Assembly: GCA_050014895.1 (NCBI GenBank)
Contig: JBEKCL010000048.1
Location: 1 to 17,983, forward strand
Reading direction: 5' to 3'
DNA: 17,983 nucleotides
Source: JAFGLP01 sp050014895
GTDB taxonomy: Bacteria; Chloroflexota; Dehalococcoidia; GIF9; UBA5629
Made by a program: the position numbers and the translations under genes. Under the pieces are notes generated by a model. It did not search any database. It saw nothing but the letters and a program-made list of their open reading frames with translations, and was not told the DNA's origin. Below, in pieces: positions 1-7,298 of this stretch (position 1 is the stretch's first letter; each line of letters begins with the position of its first letter).

Positions 1-1422
1 AAAGCGTTGGCTACCGGATTGCAGAACATCGGCGTAAAAAAAGGGGACATCCTGGGCTCCGTAATCAGCAATGTTCCCGAAATTCCAGAGATCATGAATG
101 GCGTTACCAGGATGGGTGGGGTCTACCTGCCCATTATCTACATGCTAACACCAGCCGAGATACGCTACATATTGCAGGATTCAGCTTGCAAAGTCATATT
201 TACAGAGGATATCCTTCTCCCCAAAGTACGTGAGGCTGCCGCCGGCCTGAATACCATTCAAAAGATAATAGTCATTGGTAAGGAAAAGGGGCCAGATATA
301 ATTCCCTATGGCGACCTGTTGAAGGACTCCAATAAAGGTAATGTGGCCGATGTAGATAAGGAAGACCTCGCTATTCTGATGTACACCTCAGGCACCACTG
401 GTTTCCCCAAGGGTGTCATGCTTACGCACTATAACCTTGAATGCCAGATGAAAACCGGTTTCTCGGTCTGGGCCTGCAATCCCGGTGACGCGCTGCTTAC
501 TACGATACCTATGAACCATATTTACGGCGTGCTGAGTTGCCTGGAAGGCTATTTTTCAGGTTTTGTAAATATTCTGATGCCGCCGTTCGATCCCAGGAAA
601 GTATTGGACGCTCTCAAGAAATACAATGTGAAAATCATACCGGTTGTCCCGACCATGTTGATATACATGATACTTGTGGCGGACCCAAAGAACGATGACC
701 TGTCGTTCGTTGATCTGCTGATCAGTTCAGGTGGCCCGCTTTCCATGGAACTTATAAAGCAGTCGCAAGCTATTTTTAAAAAAGAGATCACGCAGGGCTA
801 TGGTTGCACCGAAGTAGGGGGCTCTATTGCCCGCCAGCGAAGAGATTGGCCGCGAAAACCAGGAAGCGTGGGGTTCCCCATGCCGGGACTGGCCTTGAAA
901 ATAGTAGATGACAATGATAACGAGGTCCCGCGTGGTACCGAGGGAGAAATTATCTGCTGCGGCCCAATCGTCACAAAGGGCTACTTGAATAAACCCAAAG
1001 AAACGGCTGAGGCGCTCAAGGGAGGGTGGCTGCATACGGGAGATCTTGGCAAATTGGATGACGTCGGCGAACTGTTCGTTACAGGCAGAAAAAAGGACCT
1101 GATCATTAAGGGAGGGGAAAACATAGATCCCGGCGTGGCCGAAGGCTGGTTATATAAGCACCCGGCAGTGCTGGAATGTGCCGTTGTCGCCATACCAGAT
1201 GAAAAATATGGAGAGGAAGTCGGGGCGGCGGTAGTGTTGAAACCGGGAGAGAAAGTCACCGAAGAAGAGCTACTGTCTTATCTGGGAGAGAAACTGCACC
1301 ACTTTGTCGCACCCAAGAGAATATTCTTCATGGAAGCGCTGCCCAAGACCGGACTGGGCAAGATACTTAAGCGTGAGATCCGGCGAATAATCAAGGAAAA
1401 GATGCAGAATATGTCAAAATAA
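1..1422 (+). CDS. AMP-forming acyl-CoA synthetase / ligase, 5'-truncated by window edge
   Basis: Adenylate-forming enzyme of the ANL superfamily; it should activate a carboxylic acid to acyl-AMP and then acyl-CoA in the cytoplasm. The frame is already open at base 1, so a TTG at 7 is not the true start; about 50-80 N-terminal residues lie outside the window. Visible core motifs, in order: the phosphate-binding A3 loop TSGTTGFPKG (about 386-415), the A5 motif YGCTE (about 799-813), the A7 TGD (about 1039-1047), the A8 hinge TGRKKDLIIKGGENI (about 1081-1125), and the A10 catalytic lysine in GLGKILKREI near the C-terminus. The overall pattern is that of long/medium-chain or aromatic acyl-CoA ligases; specificity cannot be read. 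It lies 137 bp upstream of the two CrtC-like genes on the same strand, so a common transcript is possible. Family call is secure; substrate is unknown. Confidence 0.92.
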   Translation, partial: KALATGLQNIGVKKGDILGSVISNVPEIPEIMNGVTRMGGVYLPIIYMLTPAEIRYILQDSACKVIFTEDILLPKVREAAAGLNTIQKIIVIGKEKGPDIIPYGDLLKDSNKGNVADVDKEDLAILMYTSGTTGFPKGVMLTHYNLECQMKTGFSVWACNPGDALLTTIPMNHIYGVLSCLEGYFSGFVNILMPPFDPRKVLDALKKYNVKIIPVVPTMLIYMILVADPKNDDLSFVDLLISSGGPLSMELIKQSQAIFKKEITQGYGCTEVGGSIARQRRDWPRKPGSVGFPMPGLALKIVDDNDNEVPRGTEGEIICCGPIVTKGYLNKPKETAEALKGGWLHTGDLGKLDDVGELFVTGRKKDLIIKGGENIDPGVAEGWLYKHPAVLECAVVAIPDEKYGEEVGAAVVLKPGEKVTEEELLSYLGEKLHHFVAPKRIFFMEALPKTGLGKILKREIRRIIKEKMQNMSK

Positions 1423-1559
1423 GACTCCCCTGCAAAACAGGAAACCTGTAGTTGAACTGGCAGATATCGAAAATATGAAAAAGGGTCTTACACAAGTCAA
1501 CCTGATTGGTTGCCAGGTGTTTACCCTGAGAAAAATAATAACTAATAAGGGAGAAATAA

Positions 1560-2534
1560 ATGTCAAACAAACCAATCACTGAATACCAGGATAAAGACGA
1601 TGCAATACACCCCTACCCGGACGATAGCTACTATGAATGGTGGTACCTTGATGCGCAATTTGATAACGGTTATTCATGCGTTATTACTTTCCATTACCGC
1701 CTTGTTTTCTCTGAACCCCATATACCGGGTGTGCAATTGCATATTTATGCGCCCGATGGCAAAAACGTGGTCACTTTTAAACCTTTCAATGCAAAGGACT
1801 GCAGCGCTTCAGCCGACCACTGCGACGTTAAAATCGGAGACAATTTCGTGCGGCAGGAAAAGGACGGCACATATAAGGTCTCTATTCATACCAAGCGTGC
1901 AGGCGCAGACCTGATTTTTAAGAATATACTGCCCGGCTGGAAACCTGACGGCTCGGGTATACTCCTGAATAAAAACGATGCCGTCCAGGGTTGGGTTGTC
2001 CCAATCCCACGGGGAGAAGTTGAAGGCACACTTTACATCGGGGAAACCCCGATAAAGGTTAAGGGCAACCGGGGATACCACGATCACAATTGGGGTAACT
2101 CCAATATGCATGATTACTTCAGCGGCTGGTACTGGGGCCGACTTTACGATGATAAATATACGTTGATATACGGCTGGGTGTATCCAGTGAATAAGAAGGA
2201 CCCCATGGCAGCCAGGCTCTATCTTGCCCGCGAGAAAAAAGTTATACTTACCACCGAAAATTTTACGCTCAAAGAAGCGAAATTGGAGACAGATCCTGAG
2301 CTACAAAGGCAGTATGCTAAAGACCTGACTCTGATAAGCAAAGACAAGGGCGTAGAATTTAACTGCCAGATGATAACAAAAAGTGTTGTGGAAAAAGTAA
2401 ACATGAGCGCTGCCGCCAAGTGGCCCACGTATTACTGGAGGTTCCTCGCTGATTACAAGGCGGAGATCAAAGCAGGAGGCCGTACGGAAAAGGTCAAGGG
2501 CGAAACTATACACGAGTATATGCTTTTTAAATAG
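1560..2534 (+). CDS. CrtC/AttH-type lipocalin-like protein (carotenoid 1,2-hydratase-like), copy 1
   Basis: 324 residues, cytoplasmic by appearance (no signal peptide or membrane segment). The N-terminal YYEWWYLDAQFDNGY (residues 24-38) and the central GYHDHNWGN (172-180), followed by WYWGRLYDDKYTLIYGW, are hallmarks of the CrtC/AttH/Svf1 fold, two lipocalin-like beta-barrel halves. Characterised CrtC enzymes hydrate the terminal double bond of acyclic carotenoids; I recall a His-x-Trp pair and a downstream Tyr-x-Asp as important there. Here the His-x-Trp (H176, W178) is kept, but the Tyr about 28 residues later is followed by Gly-Trp rather than x-Asp. No carotenoid gene is nearby, so the substrate may be another isoprenoid or lipid. 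Start chosen at ATG 1560, which has an AAGGGAG ribosome site at 1547-1553. A paralogue follows 39 bp downstream. Confidence 0.8.
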   Translation: MSNKPITEYQDKDDAIHPYPDDSYYEWWYLDAQFDNGYSCVITFHYRLVFSEPHIPGVQLHIYAPDGKNVVTFKPFNAKDCSASADHCDVKIGDNFVRQEKDGTYKVSIHTKRAGADLIFKNILPGWKPDGSGILLNKNDAVQGWVVPIPRGEVEGTLYIGETPIKVKGNRGYHDHNWGNSNMHDYFSGWYWGRLYDDKYTLIYGWVYPVNKKDPMAARLYLAREKKVILTTENFTLKEAKLETDPELQRQYAKDLTLISKDKGVEFNCQMITKSVVEKVNMSAAAKWPTYYWRFLADYKAEIKAGGRTEKVKGETIHEYMLFK

Positions 2535-2560
2535 CCCTATAAATTAAATCATCTTAATAA

Positions 2561-2567
2561 AAGGAGA
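2561..2567 (+). promoter_or_regulatory. Ribosome binding site of second CrtC-like gene
   Basis: AAGGAGA six bases before ATG 2574. It fixes the start and shows that the second copy is translated independently although only 39 bp separate it from the stop of the first. Confidence 0.7.
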
Positions 2568-2573
2568 CTTATC

Positions 2574-3539
2574 ATGTCAGGCACATTAGGTTATCAAGAT
2601 AAAGATGATGGAGTCCATCTCTTCGACAGCCCCGACTACTACGAATGGTGGTATTTCGACGGACATTTCGATAACGGCTACACTTGCGCACTGGGCTTCC
2701 ATAAGCCTTTCGCACATTATAAACCGCATTTCCCTGCACTAAACCTGTCAATCTATACACCGGAGGGAGAAGACATCGCCATCGTTAAGCCCATAGATCC
2801 CAATACCTGCAGCTTAAGCGCTGAAAAATGCGATGTTAAGATGGGCGAATATTTCGCAAGGCAGGAAGACAAAGACACCTACCACATCTATGGTAAAAGC
2901 AAACAAGGTGGCGCTGATCTGATCTTCCACAGGAAACTTCCCGGGTGGAAACCGCTTGGAAAGGGATATCTTTACGATAACGGCACCGAAAAACAGAACT
3001 GGCTGGTGCCATGCCCGCGCGCCGAGGTGGAGGGCACGCTTTGGGTTGGCGATAAAGCCCTCAAAGTAAAGGGATTGGGATATCACGACCATAACTGGGG
3101 AAACTGCGAAATGGAAGACAGCCTGCACAGATGGTTCTGGGGACGCCTGCATCACCCGGAATATACAGTGATTTATTACTACCTTTACCCGGCCAGGAAA
3201 GGCGAACCTGATGAATCACGTTTTTACCTTGCAAAAGGCGATAAACCTATTCTCTTACCCGACCATTTCAACCTGAAATATTCGAATGAAATCCGGGATG
3301 AGAAGTATAACCAGTCAATTCCCAGCGACCTTGCCATATCTGCCAATGGCGATGATGCCCAGTTTAAAATGGACATTCATTGTTCAGCCATCTCCACCCA
3401 TGCTGTGATAGAGCACGCCGCACCGTGGAAACAATATTACTGGCGACTGGTTGCTGATTGCAAAGCAGAAATAACCTATGGCGGGAAAACCGATAAAATA
3501 ACAGGCAAACCCAATAGCGAATATATGCTGCTCAGATAA
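2574..3539 (+). CDS. CrtC/AttH-type lipocalin-like protein (carotenoid 1,2-hydratase-like), copy 2
   Basis: 321 residues, a clear tandem paralogue of the preceding gene over its full length. The N-terminal GYQDKDDGVH then YYEWWYFDGHFDNGY, and the central GYHDHNWGN then WFWGRLHHPEYTVIYYYLYP, match copy 1 block by block, but the sequences are well diverged (conserved blocks only), so this is not a recent duplication. The His-x-Trp of the putative active site is kept; the Tyr-x-Asp reported for carotenoid hydratases appears as Tyr-Tyr-Tyr. No signal peptide. Strong ribosome site. It is the last gene of the rightward group and converges on the tetR gene with a 77-bp gap. The two copies could form a heteromer or act on successive double bonds; that is inference. 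Function assigned at family level only. Confidence 0.8.
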   Translation: MSGTLGYQDKDDGVHLFDSPDYYEWWYFDGHFDNGYTCALGFHKPFAHYKPHFPALNLSIYTPEGEDIAIVKPIDPNTCSLSAEKCDVKMGEYFARQEDKDTYHIYGKSKQGGADLIFHRKLPGWKPLGKGYLYDNGTEKQNWLVPCPRAEVEGTLWVGDKALKVKGLGYHDHNWGNCEMEDSLHRWFWGRLHHPEYTVIYYYLYPARKGEPDESRFYLAKGDKPILLPDHFNLKYSNEIRDEKYNQSIPSDLAISANGDDAQFKMDIHCSAISTHAVIEHAAPWKQYYWRLVADCKAEITYGGKTDKITGKPNSEYMLLR

Positions 3540-3545
3540 GAGAAC

Positions 3546-3564
3546 CCAGTGCAATCCAATGACT
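3546..3564. terminator. Possible weak hairpin between convergent genes
   Basis: Inverted repeat CCAGT (3546-3550) and ACTGG (3560-3564) with a 9-base loop, in the 77-bp gap between the second CrtC-like gene and the convergent tetR gene. The downstream tract is only moderately T-rich (ctttacagtttta). A 5-bp stem is weak, so this is a tentative terminator call. Confidence 0.25.
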
Positions 3565-3616
3565 GGCTTTACAGTTTTAGAACTATTTCTCGATTATTAA
3601 CTCGAACTTAAATAGA

Positions 3617-4288
3617 TCAACGGGGCTTCGGTACTTTACCGTGCCGGAGCCCTTCCATCAATATATTAGTCACCATATCTGCAACCTCACTAGCCGATAT
3701 CGGGAAAGGCTCACTGTACCAGACAATTATAGATTCAAGAAAACTGGCTATCGCATGTGCCTGGAGTTCACAGATGTTATCTTTCTTGCCCTTACCCGGA
3801 CTGCACGCAGCAAGCAATTTCACATATTTGTCAAGCTCATTTGCCCGAGCCTTTTGCACTTTCTTATCGGTGGTTTCACTCCATGAAGTGATGAAAAAGG
3901 CATTACTCCAGATAGTCTTGTCAAAACGCCAGTTCTTACAATAAAGAAAAACATGATTCCAGATATATTTCTTGAGCTTTTCCACGGGTTCGAGGGTCTT
4001 ATCCTCGAATATGGGCACAAGCACATTGCTCATTTCCTTGAAAACGTGTATCCACATATCAGACATAAGTTCATTTTTTGACTTGAAATAGTAGTAGATT
4101 GTACCTTTTGAACCGCCGATTTCATTGGCTATTTCATCCATAGATATAAGTGACCAGCCATGCTTTTCGACAGCATTAACTGCAGCAGTATAGATCTCAA
4201 CCTTCATGAAATCCTGGAGCAATTGTTTCCTGGCTTTCGCCCTTGAAGCCGTTTTTGTCATCTTTATATTTGTTTTTTGTTTTTCCAT
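3617..4288 (-). CDS. TetR/AcrR family transcriptional regulator
   Basis: 223 residues. A lysine-rich N-terminal arm (1-28) precedes a canonical TetR DNA-binding domain: helix 1 about 29-45, then the helix-turn-helix SMDEIANEIGGSKGTIYYYF (about 49-68), followed by KSKNELM. The rest is an all-helical ligand and dimerisation domain with no specific signature. It is divergent from the livG-type gene with a 175-bp gap that contains a promoter and two similar dyads, so it most likely represses the transporter operon and possibly itself, and is released by the substrate or its CoA ester. TetR regulators of this kind commonly control fatty-acid, aromatic or terpenoid-acid uptake and activation genes. 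The start is uncertain: ATG 4288 gives the longest product but has no clear ribosome site; internal Met10 and Met28 are alternatives. Confidence 0.9.
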   Translation of the reverse strand: MEKQKTNIKMTKTASRAKARKQLLQDFMKVEIYTAAVNAVEKHGWSLISMDEIANEIGGSKGTIYYYFKSKNELMSDMWIHVFKEMSNVLVPIFEDKTLEPVEKLKKYIWNHVFLYCKNWRFDKTIWSNAFFITSWSETTDKKVQKARANELDKYVKLLAACSPGKGKKDNICELQAHAIASFLESIIVWYSEPFPISASEVADMVTNILMEGLRHGKVPKPR

Positions 4289-4345
4289 TTTAACGAACCA
4301 CTATATATATTATCTCATCCTAAAGGAAATTTACAGTATTTTCTC

Positions 4346-4374
4346 TTGACAACAGGTATTTTGTTATGTACTAT
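4346..4374 (+). promoter_or_regulatory. Sigma70-type promoter of the liv-like operon
   Basis: A perfect -35 TTGACA at 4346-4351, a 17-base spacer, and -10 TACTAT at 4369-4374. An overlapping TATATT at 4372-4377 is closer to consensus but leaves a 20-base spacer. The start site would fall near 4381, giving a leader of about 80 bases before the ATP-binding gene. It lies in the divergent gap with tetR. Confidence 0.65.
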
Positions 4375-4387
4375 ATTAAAACATAAA

Positions 4388-4422
4388 CATACTGCTAGTC
4401 AATAATAGATACTCCTAGTATG
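4388..4422. promoter_or_regulatory. Paired dyads, putative TetR operators
   Basis: Two related dyads 20 bp (about two helical turns) apart just downstream of the expected transcription start. Site 1 is ATACT-gct-AGT at 4389-4399; site 2 is ATACT-cct-AGTAT at 4409-4421, a perfect 5-3-5 inverted repeat. In addition AACATACT (4386-4393) and AGTATGTT (4417-4424) pair across the whole region. A repressor bound here would block initiation or elongation of the transporter operon. Assigning the sites to the neighbouring TetR protein is inference from position. Confidence 0.5.
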
Positions 4423-4463
4423 TTGTGCTTACCTGATAATTCACCGCCTTAAGGGGGCCACGG

Positions 4464-5255
4464 ATGCCAGTCAAGACTGATTCTATATTAAAGATTGACA
4501 ACATAAGTCTAAGCTTTGGCGGAGTCAAAGCCCTCACAGAAGTCAGCCTCGAAGTCCGCGAAGGGGAAATACTATCCATCATTGGGCCGAATGGCGCAGG
4601 CAAGACCTGTGTAATCAACTGCATTAACAGGTTCTACAAGCCGCAATCGGGATCGATCACTTTCAAAGGTAGGGAGCTCACCCGCATGTACAGCTACCAG
4701 ATAGCACGTGCAGGAATAGCCCGGACTTTCCAGAATATCGGTCTTTTCGGCTACCTCTCGGTATTAGAGAACCTCATAGCAGGGCGCCACTGTTTTATGA
4801 CCAGCGGTTTCAGGGGAGCAGTGGTAGACAGCATTTATATCGGTAAGGCAGCGAAAGAAGAGGCTGAAAGCCGCCGGATTGCAGAAGAGATCATCGGGTT
4901 TTTACAAATAGGCAATATCCGCAACAGCCTGGTAGGTACCCTCCCTTACGGTTTGCGTAAAAGGGTCGAGCTTGGAAGGGCATTGGCCCTGAAACCTGAA
5001 ATACTGATACTGGATGAGCCATTGACAGGTATGAACCTGGACGAAAAACAGGACATGGTCCGTTTCATACTTGATATACATAAAAACCGCATTCATACCA
5101 TTATTCTTATAGAACATGATATGGGTGTTGTCATGGATATTTCACACAGGATTGTTGTCCTGGATTTCGGTAAAAAAATAGCCGATGGTACACCTGATCA
5201 GGTCAAAGCTGATCCACTGGTAATCGAGGCCTACCTTGGAGGAGCTGTAGAGTAG
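4464..5255 (+). CDS. livG: LIV-type ABC transporter ATP-binding protein (LivG-like)
   Basis: 263 residues, one of the two cytoplasmic ATPases of a branched-chain-amino-acid-type (HAAT) importer. Walker A GPNGAGKT (41-48), Q-loop Q90 in ARTFQNIGLF, the LivG-typical degenerate signature LPYGLRKRVELGRAL (160-174) in place of LSGGQ, Walker B ILILDEP (180-186) and the switch histidine in ILIEHDMGVV (about 218) are all present. The C-terminal DPLVIEAYLGG tail is the usual LivG end. ATG 4464 follows AAGGGGG (4451-4457). First gene of the operon, transcribed away from tetR. In this family the substrate is set by the binding protein and is often not an amino acid; aromatic and fatty or dicarboxylic acids and urea also use such systems. 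Length is typical. Confidence 0.93.
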   Translation: MPVKTDSILKIDNISLSFGGVKALTEVSLEVREGEILSIIGPNGAGKTCVINCINRFYKPQSGSITFKGRELTRMYSYQIARAGIARTFQNIGLFGYLSVLENLIAGRHCFMTSGFRGAVVDSIYIGKAAKEEAESRRIAEEIIGFLQIGNIRNSLVGTLPYGLRKRVELGRALALKPEILILDEPLTGMNLDEKQDMVRFILDIHKNRIHTIILIEHDMGVVMDISHRIVVLDFGKKIADGTPDQVKADPLVIEAYLGGAVE

Positions 5256-5261
5256 TATCTC

Positions 5262-5275
5262 AGGTGATGCCACCT
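5262..5275 (+). repeat. Small intercistronic hairpin livG-livH
   Basis: AGGTG (5262-5266), loop ATGC, CACCT (5271-5275), seven bases after the LivG-like stop. There is no T-run, so it is more likely an mRNA structure than a terminator. Short enough to occur by chance. Confidence 0.25.
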
Positions 5276-5308
5276 TATACGCACGAACCCGTATGATTGG
5301 AGGATAGA

Positions 5309-6190
5309 ATGCAAGCCCTGATTGAGCACCTGGTAATTGGCACAGCGATAGGCGCCGTCTACAGTATCATAGCGCTCGGTTTCGTCTTAATTTATAAAGG
5401 TACAGGCATTTTTAACCTGGCTCAGGGCAGCCTGATGATTATCGGGGCATATTTATGCTTCCTGTTCAGTGCAACAATAGGATTGCCCTTCTGGGCAGCC
5501 TGTGTGATCACGCTGATATTCTCGTTCTTTATAGGATGGCTCATTGAGTATGTTTTTCTGCAAAAGCTTATTGGAGAATCTCACCTGTCCCTTCTAATTG
5601 TAACCATCGGCATTTATGTAATAGTCCGCGGTATCATTCTTTTGATTGGCGGAACAGCCAACCGTTCTTTCCCCGAGTACATTCCCAATACGCCTGTAGT
5701 TATACTGGGTGCCAACATCCAACCCGTCTTCCTGCTGGCCACTGCTGCTGCCATAGTCCTATTTACGATTTTTATTCTTTTCTTTAGATTTACGTCCATC
5801 GGCATAGCGATGCGCGCCACGCAGGACAATCAGCATGTGGCACAATCACTGGGCATAAGCGCCCAGCGTGTATATGCTTTATCCTGGGCTATATCGAGCC
5901 TGGCGGCAGCAGTCGGAGGCATCATTATCGGCACAATGCTGTCCGTCTCATTCTCGCTGGACGACTACGGCTTGAAAGTGATGCCGGCCATCATCCTTGG
6001 CGGCCTCGAGTCAATCCCCGGCGCACTTATAGGCGGAATAGCTATGGGAATCATCGAGCATCTGTCCGGTGCCTATCTCGGGACTTACCTCATCGGGATT
6101 GAAGATACTGCCAATTTCGTAGTCCTGTTTCTAATTCTTCTTATCAGGCCTTACGGTATATTCGGCCAGAAAACAATTGCGAGGGCTTAA
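5309..6190 (+). CDS. livH: LIV-type ABC transporter permease (LivH-like)
   Basis: 293 residues, integral membrane protein with about eight hydrophobic segments, the first channel-forming subunit of the importer. Family hallmarks: N-terminal GTAIGAVYSIIALGFVLIY, NLAQGSLMIIGAY, then the cytoplasmic coupling region IAMRATQDNQHVAQSLGI (about 170-188) that contacts the ATPase, and the C-terminal GGLESIPGALIGG and RPYGIFGQ. ATG 5309 is chosen because GGAGG lies at 5299-5303 with a 5-base spacer; an in-frame TTG at 5297 overlaps that ribosome site and is rejected. It follows the LivG-like gene by 53 bp and stops 3 bases before the LivM-like gene, so translational coupling is likely. Confidence 0.93.
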   Translation: MQALIEHLVIGTAIGAVYSIIALGFVLIYKGTGIFNLAQGSLMIIGAYLCFLFSATIGLPFWAACVITLIFSFFIGWLIEYVFLQKLIGESHLSLLIVTIGIYVIVRGIILLIGGTANRSFPEYIPNTPVVILGANIQPVFLLATAAAIVLFTIFILFFRFTSIGIAMRATQDNQHVAQSLGISAQRVYALSWAISSLAAAVGGIIIGTMLSVSFSLDDYGLKVMPAIILGGLESIPGALIGGIAMGIIEHLSGAYLGTYLIGIEDTANFVVLFLILLIRPYGIFGQKTIARA

Positions 6191-6193
6191 TTC

Positions 6194-7246
6194 ATGAAAT
6201 CACCGGAAGTAACTTCTCAAAATATACTGGGCAGGATTACGGCCTTCGCCAATAACAAGCCGCAGCTAATCCTTTTTATCATTGGACTGGCGTTTTGTCT
6301 TTCTATACCGCTATTCAGTAATAATTTCTGGCTGACAGTAGTAATCATGACCATGGGCATCATCACCTGCACTCTGGGAATACAGGTTATGACAGGATAC
6401 TGCGGGCAGATGTCTGCAGGACATTGCGGCTTTATTGCCATAGGGGCATATGCGTCGGCCATACTATCATATAAATTGGGGTGGTCCGTCTGGCTATCAA
6501 TACCGGTCGCGACACTGATGGCCGGAATGGTTGGCATTCTTATCGGGCTCGCCTCAATCAGGTTAAAGGGATTCTATCTTATCATCTCCACGATTGCAGC
6601 CCAGGTCATCATACTTTATGTTTTAATCCACTGGGTTGGATTAACGGGTGGATCGTACGGCATGTCGGCCCCGGCTCCCAAGATCGGAAATTTTGCATTC
6701 GACCGTCCCGCCAGTTACTTCTATATAGCACTGGCTGGGCTGGTTATCGCTACCTACTTAACATACAACCTGGTCAGGACAAACGTGGGACGTGCATTCA
6801 TCGCTATCCGCGACAATGAACTGGCAGCCCAGTCAATCGGGGTAAACGTTACCCTGCACAAGTTACTGGCCTTTTTCGTGGGTTGCGCACTTGCCGGATT
6901 CGGCGGTGCAATACTGGCACATTCCCGCGGCGTTATCACTCCTGACAGCTATTCCCTCATGGAGTCATTTTATTATCTCGCATATATAATTGTAGGAGGG
7001 ATTGGAACTGTCTCCGGAGCATATTTCGGTGTCTTATTTTTTGTTATCCTAAACCAGGGTTTAACTCTTTTACTGACCGGCCTATCCTCAATATTCCAGG
7101 GAGCACAGAGCACGCTGGGCCCCATCATGTTGTTGTTGCTGGGTGCTGCGATGGTTATATTTATTATCGTTGAGCCCAAGGGTTTGGCTTACAGGTGGAA
7201 ATTATTCACGGCCAGGTACAGTATATGGCCTTTCTCACACCGGTAA
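6194..7246 (+). CDS. livM: LIV-type ABC transporter permease (LivM-like)
   Basis: 350 residues, second membrane subunit. A short hydrophilic N-terminus precedes about nine hydrophobic segments. Typical LivM blocks: TLGIQVMTGYCGQMSAGHCGF (about 61-80, the family's Gly/Ser-rich segment), LTGGSYGMSAPAP before an extracytoplasmic loop, the coupling-helix region FIAIRDNELAAQSIGV (about 197-212) and the C-terminal VGGIGTVSGAYFG and EPKGLAYRW. ATG 6194 is 3 bases after the LivH-like stop with GAGG at 6181-6184. Length is normal for the family. A 52-bp gap leads to the binding-protein gene. Confidence 0.93.
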   Translation: MKSPEVTSQNILGRITAFANNKPQLILFIIGLAFCLSIPLFSNNFWLTVVIMTMGIITCTLGIQVMTGYCGQMSAGHCGFIAIGAYASAILSYKLGWSVWLSIPVATLMAGMVGILIGLASIRLKGFYLIISTIAAQVIILYVLIHWVGLTGGSYGMSAPAPKIGNFAFDRPASYFYIALAGLVIATYLTYNLVRTNVGRAFIAIRDNELAAQSIGVNVTLHKLLAFFVGCALAGFGGAILAHSRGVITPDSYSLMESFYYLAYIIVGGIGTVSGAYFGVLFFVILNQGLTLLLTGLSSIFQGAQSTLGPIMLLLLGAAMVIFIIVEPKGLAYRWKLFTARYSIWPFSHR

Positions 7247-7256
7247 AAGTCTTGTT

Positions 7257-7271
7257 GATATTACTAATATG
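7257..7271. promoter_or_regulatory. Dyad before the binding-protein gene, similar to the tetR-liv operators
   Basis: ATATT-act-AATAT at 7258-7270 is a perfect 5-3-5 inverted repeat. Its 15-base context agrees with operator site 2 (4408-4422) at 12 of 15 positions. It sits in the LivM-to-binding-protein gap, 28 bases before ATG 7299. It might be a third operator or an internal control site; AT-richness makes chance similarity possible. Confidence 0.3.
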
Positions 7272-7284
7272 ACGAAAGAACAAA

Positions 7285-7292
7285 AAGGAGGT
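7285..7292 (+). promoter_or_regulatory. Strong ribosome binding site of the solute-binding protein
   Basis: AAGGAGGT, six bases before ATG 7299. It is the strongest Shine-Dalgarno of the operon, fits high expression of a binding protein, and rules out upstream in-frame starts at 7143 and 7269. Confidence 0.8.
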
Positions 7293-7298
7293 CCACAC

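Noticed and set aside
1476..1580. A small frame starting MKKGLTQVNLIG between the ligase and the first CrtC-like gene
   Set aside because: No ribosome site, and it overlaps the ribosome site and start of the CrtC-like gene in another frame; no recognisable feature.
1560..3539. Annotating the CrtC-like genes as true carotenoid hydratases
   Set aside because: No carotenoid biosynthesis genes nearby and the second catalytic motif I recall is not kept; only the family is supported.
7143..7298. Longer start for the binding protein, 52 extra residues
   Set aside because: It would overlap the LivM-like gene by about 100 bases and bury the signal peptide; AAGGAGGT before ATG 7299 decides the start.
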